Assembly: GCA_002405165.1 (NCBI GenBank)
Contig: DHLF01000005.1
Span: 133,743 to 197,742 of the forward strand
Reading direction: 5' to 3'
Length of the DNA: 64,000 nt
Source: Christensenella sp. UBA4675
GTDB taxonomy: Bacteria > Bacillota > Clostridia > Christensenellales > Borkfalkiaceae
Below the pieces are notes generated by a model. It had not been told where the DNA came from, did no database searches, and saw nothing but the letters and a program-made list of their open reading frames with translations. This document shows positions 58,833 to 64,000 of this stretch, in pieces. The translations under genes and the position numbers were made by a program. The stretch's first letter is position 1. Every line of letters starts with the position of its first letter.

Positions 58833-59846
58833 ATGATAATTTTTCACACGGCAGATTTACATTTGGACAGTTCTTTACAGACTAGATTAAGCGTTGACAA
58901 AGCCGAAAAATTTAACGCAAATTTAACGCAAACTTTTCAAACCATATGCGAAAACGCAATTAAGGAAAATGCGGAAGTAATAATAATTGCGGGCGACTTG
59001 TTCGACGGTAAAAACGTAAACGCCAACGTTTTAAACAGAATAAAAAAAGTAATAGAAAAATATATAAACGTATTGTTTATTTACGTTTACGGAAATCACG
59101 ATTTTGACGAAAGAAAAAATATTTTCAAAGATTTTTCCGAAAATTTTATTGTTCTTAAAAGTGGCGAAAGTTTAATAAAAGAAGACGTAACCTTTTATTC
59201 TTATTCTGCCCCTCTGCCTTTATTTAACGAAAATTTATACAACGTCGTAATAGGACACGGCGAAACGGTAGATTACGAAACCTACGATAAAGATAAAATA
59301 AGTTTACCGCTTAGTAAAAATAAAAACGTAGATTATTTGGCACTCGGGCATTATCACGACTTTAAACTTGCCAGTTTAGACCAAAGGGGGAAATACGCTT
59401 ATTGCGGTTGTCCCGCAGGAAGGGGTTTTGACGAATGCGGACAAAAGGGATACGTAAAAATTGATACCGTAACACGCGTAGTAAAATTTGAACCGCTAGA
59501 AAATCCGCTTTTTATAATCGAAAATTTTGATATTACAAACATTTCTATATTGGATTTAGAAGAACAAATAAAAAACAAATTAACCTATCCGTCGAATTCT
59601 TTCGTAAGGGCGGTAATAAAAGGAAAGGTTCAAAAAGAAGAGCAAACGGATTTTAGTTATATAAAAAACTATTTTGAGAACAAGTTTTTTTATTTCGAAT
59701 TAAAAAACGAAACCGAAATAGACTACGACGAACTTATAAACAAAGGCGATTTTTCTTTAAAAAGCGAATTTTTAAAAGTAGTAAAAGCGCACGGGGACGA
59801 ATTAGAAAAAGAAATTATCGAAAAGGGGTTAAAGCTTTTAAAATGA
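58833..59846 (+). CDS. SbcD/YhaO-like DNA exonuclease (metallophosphoesterase)
   Basis: A 337-residue protein. Metal motifs: FHTADLHLDSS, IIAGDLFDG, VYGNHDFDE, VIGHGETVD and LGHYHDF, all in order, as in the Mre11/SbcD family. The start at 58833 is set by AGGAG; an upstream in-frame start precedes the promoter's likely start site. The length and the partner gene, which overlaps by 4 bases, suit the YhaO type. It would pair with the ATPase encoded next to repair DNA ends. Confidence 0.88.
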   Translation: MIIFHTADLHLDSSLQTRLSVDKAEKFNANLTQTFQTICENAIKENAEVIIIAGDLFDGKNVNANVLNRIKKVIEKYINVLFIYVYGNHDFDERKNIFKDFSENFIVLKSGESLIKEDVTFYSYSAPLPLFNENLYNVVIGHGETVDYETYDKDKISLPLSKNKNVDYLALGHYHDFKLASLDQRGKYAYCGCPAGRGFDECGQKGYVKIDTVTRVVKFEPLENPLFIIENFDITNISILDLEEQIKNKLTYPSNSFVRAVIKGKVQKEEQTDFSYIKNYFENKFFYFELKNETEIDYDELINKGDFSLKSEFLKVVKAHGDELEKEIIEKGLKLLK

Positions 59847-61957
59847 AAATTAGGAGTTTACATATAAGCGGATTTGGGAACGTAAAGGAGCAAGATTGCA
59901 ATTTTTCGCAAATTACGCAAATAATTTCGGAAAACGGAAGCGGGAAAACCACCCTTGCCAACTTTATAGAAATTATGCTTTACGGAATGAACGCCAAAAA
60001 TACTGCCGATAGAGATTTTCTGCCTTGGAACAATTCGGTTTTCGGCGGGACTATGGAGTTCGAATCGAACGGTCAAATATATAAAGTAGAAAGAACTTTC
60101 GGTCAAAAAAAATCGGACGATACGTTTAAATTATATAAAGACGGAAAACAATCTTTCGATTACTCGGAAGAATTGGGACTCGAACTATTTAACTTAGACA
60201 GAGAATCTTTTCATAGAATATGTTTTTTTGACCAAACCGATTATCAAAAAGGCAAAGTATTTATATCCGAACGTCTTAATTCCGTAATCTGCGCGACTGA
60301 CGAATTTAACAATTTTAATTCTATATGCAAAAAAATAGAAGACGAAATTAAGGAATATCAAAATAGGCAAAATAGAGGAAAAATTCCTACCGTCAAGCAA
60401 AATTTATTTGATACGGAGATAGAGTTAAGAAACTTATCCGATAAAAAAGACGAATATTTTACTTTAAAAAACAGTTTACAAGAACAAAAAGAAAAACGTG
60501 AAAAACAAAAAACCTTATTATCTGCTTACGAAAAAGAGCGGGACGAATTGCTAAAACAGTTATCTTCTTCCAAAGTAGAAGCGAAAATAGAATCGCTAAA
60601 ACAAGCAAGACAAAGAATAGTTCAAAAAATACAAAAGTCAAACGAAATATTAAACGAAAACACAATTAGTGAAGAACAAGTAAACGTTTATATAAAGTTT
60701 TGTGATGACGTAGAAAAAAAGACAAACGAACTAAACTCTTTATCAAAAAGCTTTTTGCCCGTTTCGGAAAAACCTTTGCCAAGTGATGAAGAAATAGAAA
60801 GCGCCGAAAAATCTTACCACAATACAGGTAAATCTTCTTTTTCGTTCTTCTTACCACTTTGTATAATACTTGCCGTTTTAAGCGTAGTTTTGTTTGCGTT
60901 TAGCTTTATAAAATCCGTAAATATACCCCTTTTAACAGTTGCCGTTATATCTACAATCGGCGCAATTATTTTTGGAGTTATCGACTATAAAAAACACGCT
61001 TTAATAAAAAGGCAAAGACAATCCGTAACCGACTTTTTAGGCAAATACGGATATATGAACTATTCTCCGTCATCGGCGTTTCAAGCTATGAAATCGGACA
61101 GAATTTCGCAAACGCAAACGCATAACCAAAACCGACTTTTGCAAGAAGAAATTTCTAATATCCAAAACGAAATTTCATCTTTAAACGGACGTATAGACAG
61201 GTTTATTTACAGTTTTACCAATTCCGCAACGGATAAGCTATCTTTTCTATACGAGCTCAAAAACGTAATAAAAATAAAAGAAGAAAATCTTGCAGAACTA
61301 AAAGATATAGATAAAGAAATATTAAAAATTCAATCGGAAAACGGCAATGAGAATTTAAAAACGGAATATCAAAATAAGCTAAACCAAATTAAACTTTTAA
61401 AAACGGAAATTGACGAAATAGACGAAAATATTTCGCGTTTATCTTCTTTAATGGCGGTAGCTTTGGTAGATAGCGAAAAATACGATAATTTATGCGTAAA
61501 AAAGCAAGCTTTAAATGGAGAGCTTTTACAATTAAACAAAGAAAAGGAAATAGCCGAAAAAACTTTGGAATACTTAAAAGAAGCCAAAGAAAACTTGACT
61601 AAAGGTTGCTATGAACCTTTAAAAAAATCTTTAAAAAAATACTGCGAAAGTCTTTTTCCCACTCTTTCGGGCGTTACTTGCGACGAAGATTTTAACGTTA
61701 CTTTTTTAGTTAACGGTTTAACGAAAGACTCTCATTCTTTATCGCTGGGACAACAGCAATTAGTAAATTTTTCTTTAAGATTAGGACTTATAGATTCGCT
61801 ATTCGATAAGGAAAAACCATTTATAATTATAGACGACGCTTTTTGTCCGTTAGACGAAGAAAACTTTAATCTTTGCAAAAAATTATTAAAAGAGATTTCT
61901 AAAACTTTACAAATAATTTATTTGACACCGCACCGTTCAAGAAGCTTAACGGATTAA
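59843..61957 (+). CDS. SbcC/Rad50-like ATPase of the YhaN type
   Basis: A 704-residue Rad50-like ATPase. Walker A is SENGSGKTTLANF near residue 30, the signature motif LSLGQQQLVNFSLRLG near 630, and Walker B FIIIDDAFCPLDEEN. Between them lie two coiled-coil stretches around a double membrane segment (about 335-375, SFFLPLCIILAVLSVVLFAF and following), as in B. subtilis YhaN. The protein would therefore be membrane-tied. It partners the nuclease just upstream. The absence of a clear zinc hook also fits YhaN rather than SbcC. Confidence 0.85.
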   Translation: MKIRSLHISGFGNVKEQDCNFSQITQIISENGSGKTTLANFIEIMLYGMNAKNTADRDFLPWNNSVFGGTMEFESNGQIYKVERTFGQKKSDDTFKLYKDGKQSFDYSEELGLELFNLDRESFHRICFFDQTDYQKGKVFISERLNSVICATDEFNNFNSICKKIEDEIKEYQNRQNRGKIPTVKQNLFDTEIELRNLSDKKDEYFTLKNSLQEQKEKREKQKTLLSAYEKERDELLKQLSSSKVEAKIESLKQARQRIVQKIQKSNEILNENTISEEQVNVYIKFCDDVEKKTNELNSLSKSFLPVSEKPLPSDEEIESAEKSYHNTGKSSFSFFLPLCIILAVLSVVLFAFSFIKSVNIPLLTVAVISTIGAIIFGVIDYKKHALIKRQRQSVTDFLGKYGYMNYSPSSAFQAMKSDRISQTQTHNQNRLLQEEISNIQNEISSLNGRIDRFIYSFTNSATDKLSFLYELKNVIKIKEENLAELKDIDKEILKIQSENGNENLKTEYQNKLNQIKLLKTEIDEIDENISRLSSLMAVALVDSEKYDNLCVKKQALNGELLQLNKEKEIAEKTLEYLKEAKENLTKGCYEPLKKSLKKYCESLFPTLSGVTCDEDFNVTFLVNGLTKDSHSLSLGQQQLVNFSLRLGLIDSLFDKEKPFIIIDDAFCPLDEENFNLCKKLLKEISKTLQIIYLTPHRSRSLTD

Positions 61958-61991
61958 AATTTTTTATCTTTTTCTTTAATATGATAATTTT

Positions 61992-62034
61992 TTAAAACTA
62001 AAATACGGCAATGCTAAATTAGCGTTGCCGTATT
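61992..62034 (-). terminator. Terminator of the LRR lipoprotein gene
   Basis: 62002-62015 pairs with 62021-62034 (AATACGGCAATGCT with one G-T pair). A T-rich tail follows on the minus strand. It separates two convergent genes. Confidence 0.75.
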
Positions 62035-62047
62035 CGTTTATTAAATA

Positions 62048-62653
62048 TTATTTTCTTACAATCTTATTGTTTTCAACTTTATAGTACTGATTTGCCGTAT
62101 CAACGTAAAAAGTTGCTTTTTCACAATCTAAAAATGCGTCGTCCGCAATATATTCTACGCTTGCGGGAATATTTACTACCCTTAACTCAACGCAGTTTGC
62201 AAAACATCTACTCTCTATTCTCTTTAACGTTTTTGGTAAAGTACCTACGTTTATAAGGCTTACGCAACATTCAAACGCACTGTTTTTTAAATCAGTTAAG
62301 TTATCGGCCCATTCAACGGTTTGCAATTTTCTACAATTATAAAAAGCATACTGACCTATAACCGTACACGTAGAAGAAGCAATTTTCGTAAATTCGGCAT
62401 TTTCAAAAGCAAAACCTGATATTTGAGTAACCGATTTACCATCATGTTTTGTCGGCAAAATAACCGTTCCGCTAAATTTTTCGTCGCTCTTTGCTTTTAT
62501 TCCGTAAGTATCATCAGCTAAAAGCGTGAAAACAAACTTACTCTCGTCAGTTTCTATATCTGTTTTTCTTTTTAAACCTACGTTACACGCCGTAAGCGAT
62601 AATAATAGCGAAAACGCAATAATCACGGCAACGCTTTTAAAAATTTTACGCAT
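62048..62653 (-). CDS. Leucine-rich repeat (BspA-like) lipoprotein
   Basis: A 201-residue protein with a lipoprotein signal (lipobox LTAC near residue 23) and about four LRR_5/BspA-type repeats, for example FAFENAEFTKI, YAFYNCRKLQTVE, SAFECCVSLINVG and RCFANCVELRVVNIP. These repeats form beta-solenoids used in surface binding. It is monocistronic with its own perfect promoter and a 75-base leader. The ligand is unknown. Confidence 0.88.
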   Translation of the reverse strand: MRKIFKSVAVIIAFSLLLSLTACNVGLKRKTDIETDESKFVFTLLADDTYGIKAKSDEKFSGTVILPTKHDGKSVTQISGFAFENAEFTKIASSTCTVIGQYAFYNCRKLQTVEWADNLTDLKNSAFECCVSLINVGTLPKTLKRIESRCFANCVELRVVNIPASVEYIADDAFLDCEKATFYVDTANQYYKVENNKIVRK

Positions 62654-62735
62654 ACACTCTCTCTTAATTATTGATAAAATTATAACCTACAAAAAGTAGA
62701 TTTTTGTTTAACAACAAAATCTTTAACTAACTTGT

Positions 62736-62764
62736 ATTATATGTTATTTTATTTATTTTGTCAA
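62736..62764 (-). promoter_or_regulatory. Consensus promoter of the LRR lipoprotein gene
   Basis: Minus strand TTGACA, 17-base spacer, TATAAT, a perfect match. Confidence 0.85.
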
Positions 62765-62787
62765 TAACTATTTAACTTTTTTTATGA

Positions 62788-63012
62788 CTATAAGGCTTTA
62801 AAACCTTTAAAACTCTCCGCTTTTAAAGTAATTATTAAACTAAATCCCTTATCAACGCTTTGAACGTTTATTTCGGGCTTAGAATTTACTATCATATAAT
62901 CGTTAAAAACGCTCAATAAATCGCCAAGTAACGCTTCTTTAAAATTTTCGGAAATCCCTAATCTGTCAACGGTTATCATCGTGTTTATTTTATTTAATTC
63001 GCTTTTTTTCAT
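62788..63012 (-). CDS. minE: MinE-like cell division topological factor
   Basis: A 74-residue protein. It has an N-terminal helix with a short charged start, then LLSVFNDYMIVNSKPEINVQ, which corresponds to the MinE dimer beta strand. It overlaps the minD stop by 4 bases. Its sequence is divergent and its MinD-contact helix is not typical, so the name rests largely on position and length. MinE removes MinD from the membrane to set division-site position. Confidence 0.7.
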   Translation of the reverse strand: MKKSELNKINTMITVDRLGISENFKEALLGDLLSVFNDYMIVNSKPEINVQSVDKGFSLIITLKAESFKGFKAL

Positions 63013-63779
63013 CTATTACAATTCCTTTTAAAAGAAAAAAACTTTTTTTGTTTATAATATTCTATTATTTTACTTTTATTTTCCGTAATATTATCCGCTA
63101 AAACGCTAAAAACCTTGTTTACGTATGCGCTTCCGTCTTCCGTAACGCAATTAGTAAGCAAACTATCGCATTCGGGAATAACGCCTTTAATATTGCATTT
63201 TAAAATGGCGGAAACGTCTTCGTGAGTTAAACATTTCCCTTCCGAAGCCAAATCCCCTCTCATTCTATTTATTATTACGGAAACGTTTTGCATTTCGTAC
63301 GCCCTTAAAATCGACAAAACTTTATCGGCGTCCCGCACGCTGACGGAATACGGAGTTACAACCACTAACGCCGAATCCGACACGCAACACGCCCTATGAA
63401 ATCCACTATCTATTCCCGCAGGGCAATCGATTAAAAAATAATCGAATAATGGGCTTAATGTATCTATCATAAGCTTTAAATTTTGGGGATTTATTTGAGA
63501 ATTTTCAAACGAATGAGTACTTGCAACTAAAAACAAATTAGTAATTTCAGTTTGAATAATAGCCTGTTTTAATCTGCATCTATTATTTACCGCGTCGATA
63601 ACATCATAGTTAATATTTCCGTTTACGGCGCAAATTGCGTCTAAACTGTTAAGTCCGAAATCGAAATCGAATAAGCACACTCTAAAACCTTTTTTTGTCA
63701 AAGCTCTTCCTAAATTTGCGCAAATAGTGCTTTTACCCACTCCGCCTTTTCCGCTTGTTATAAGTATAGTTTCAGCCAT
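63009..63779 (-). CDS. minD: Septum site-determining ATPase MinD
   Basis: A 256-residue deviant Walker ATPase. Walker A is SGKGGVGKSTICANL, with FDFDFGLNSLDAICA and the IDCPAGIDSGF motif. The C-terminal tail has a basic amphipathic-like end (KSKIIEYYKQKKFFSFKRN) suited to membrane binding. It controls FtsZ ring placement together with MinC and MinE. minC is not in the window and may lie upstream. AAGGAG precedes the start. Confidence 0.93.
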   Translation of the reverse strand: MAETILITSGKGGVGKSTICANLGRALTKKGFRVCLFDFDFGLNSLDAICAVNGNINYDVIDAVNNRCRLKQAIIQTEITNLFLVASTHSFENSQINPQNLKLMIDTLSPLFDYFLIDCPAGIDSGFHRACCVSDSALVVVTPYSVSVRDADKVLSILRAYEMQNVSVIINRMRGDLASEGKCLTHEDVSAILKCNIKGVIPECDSLLTNCVTEDGSAYVNKVFSVLADNITENKSKIIEYYKQKKFFSFKRNCNR

Positions 63780-63901
63780 AGCATTCTCCTTTATTAGAGA
63801 ATATACTTTTCCAATTGTCGAATAACGATATATTTTATAAAATTATGTCAAGTTTTAAAATATGAATAAAAATGTATTTATAAATTATTAAAATACAAAA
63901 C

Positions 63902-63936
63902 GATTAAAAAATCCTAACTGCAAACGCAATTAGGAT
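63902..63936 (-). terminator. Terminator for a gene beyond the right edge
   Basis: ATCCTAA (63911-63917) pairs with TTAGGAT (63930-63936). On the minus strand TTTTT follows. It should end a gene located beyond 64000. The rest of 63780-64000 is AT-rich with nothing else seen. Confidence 0.7.
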
Positions 63937-64000
63937 AAATAATAATTTTTTAATAAATCAATAAAAAAACAAGAAATAACTTTTTCGTCTGATAGATACT

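Overview
The window looks like chromosome from a low-GC, anaerobic, spore-forming member of the Firmicutes (Clostridia). It carries a three-subunit [FeFe] hydrogenase, pro-sigma-K, a YlmC/YmxH-type PRC-barrel protein, RNase J, the B. subtilis form of ThyA, NrdR and a MinD/MinE pair. Promoters are of the TTGACA-N17-TATAAT type and most genes have GGAG-type ribosome binding sites. Several promoters place the -10 box so close to the start codon that the mRNA should be leaderless. I see no rRNA, tRNA, CRISPR array or clear riboswitch.

1-32.4 kb is mostly housekeeping and mostly on the minus strand. In order: the start of a ROK-like gene, a GH2 glycosidase, a small lipoprotein and nrdR; ylmC; hydABC; a serine operon (serC, serA, DUF1015, ACT, DUF711); a methionine operon (metY, metA, TM2 protein); a DUF4430 lipoprotein with a possible ECF S component; polA, coaE and a lytic transglycosylase; SDR, thyA, folA and a CvpA-like protein; sigK; RNase J, trmR and a U32 protein; and valS. 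A remnant of an HxlR regulator lies at 17.5 kb.

32.6-46.2 kb is the most unusual part. It is a compact, intact set of phage particle genes: large terminase, small-terminase-like protein, portal, scaffold-like protein, HK97-type capsid protein, adaptor, beta-propeller nozzle and three small or coiled-coil proteins. There is no integrase, repressor, replication or lysis gene, and base composition resembles the neighbours. The first gene sits behind a perfect Firmicutes LexA/DinR box. Two plus-strand genes within or beside the set encode exported, C-terminally anchored proteins with SH3-like regions, each from a near-leaderless promoter. I read this as a possible domesticated, SOS-controlled particle (GTA-like) or a satellite or remnant prophage.

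46.2-54.1 kb holds an AraC regulator, an HPr-kinase-like protein and a PqqD-like protein, divergent from a 1936-residue GH31 lipoprotein with a Ser-rich linker, a PA14 domain and about five C-terminal beta modules. 54.3-57.1 kb is mobile-element debris: an IS30 transposase stub, two tandem mosaic lipoproteins plus the tail of a third, a truncated TetR gene that still has its promoter and operator, and a group of strong hairpins. 57.1-64 kb returns to core genes: mreB-like and maf, a YhaO/YhaN-type nuclease pair, an LRR lipoprotein, and minE-minD.
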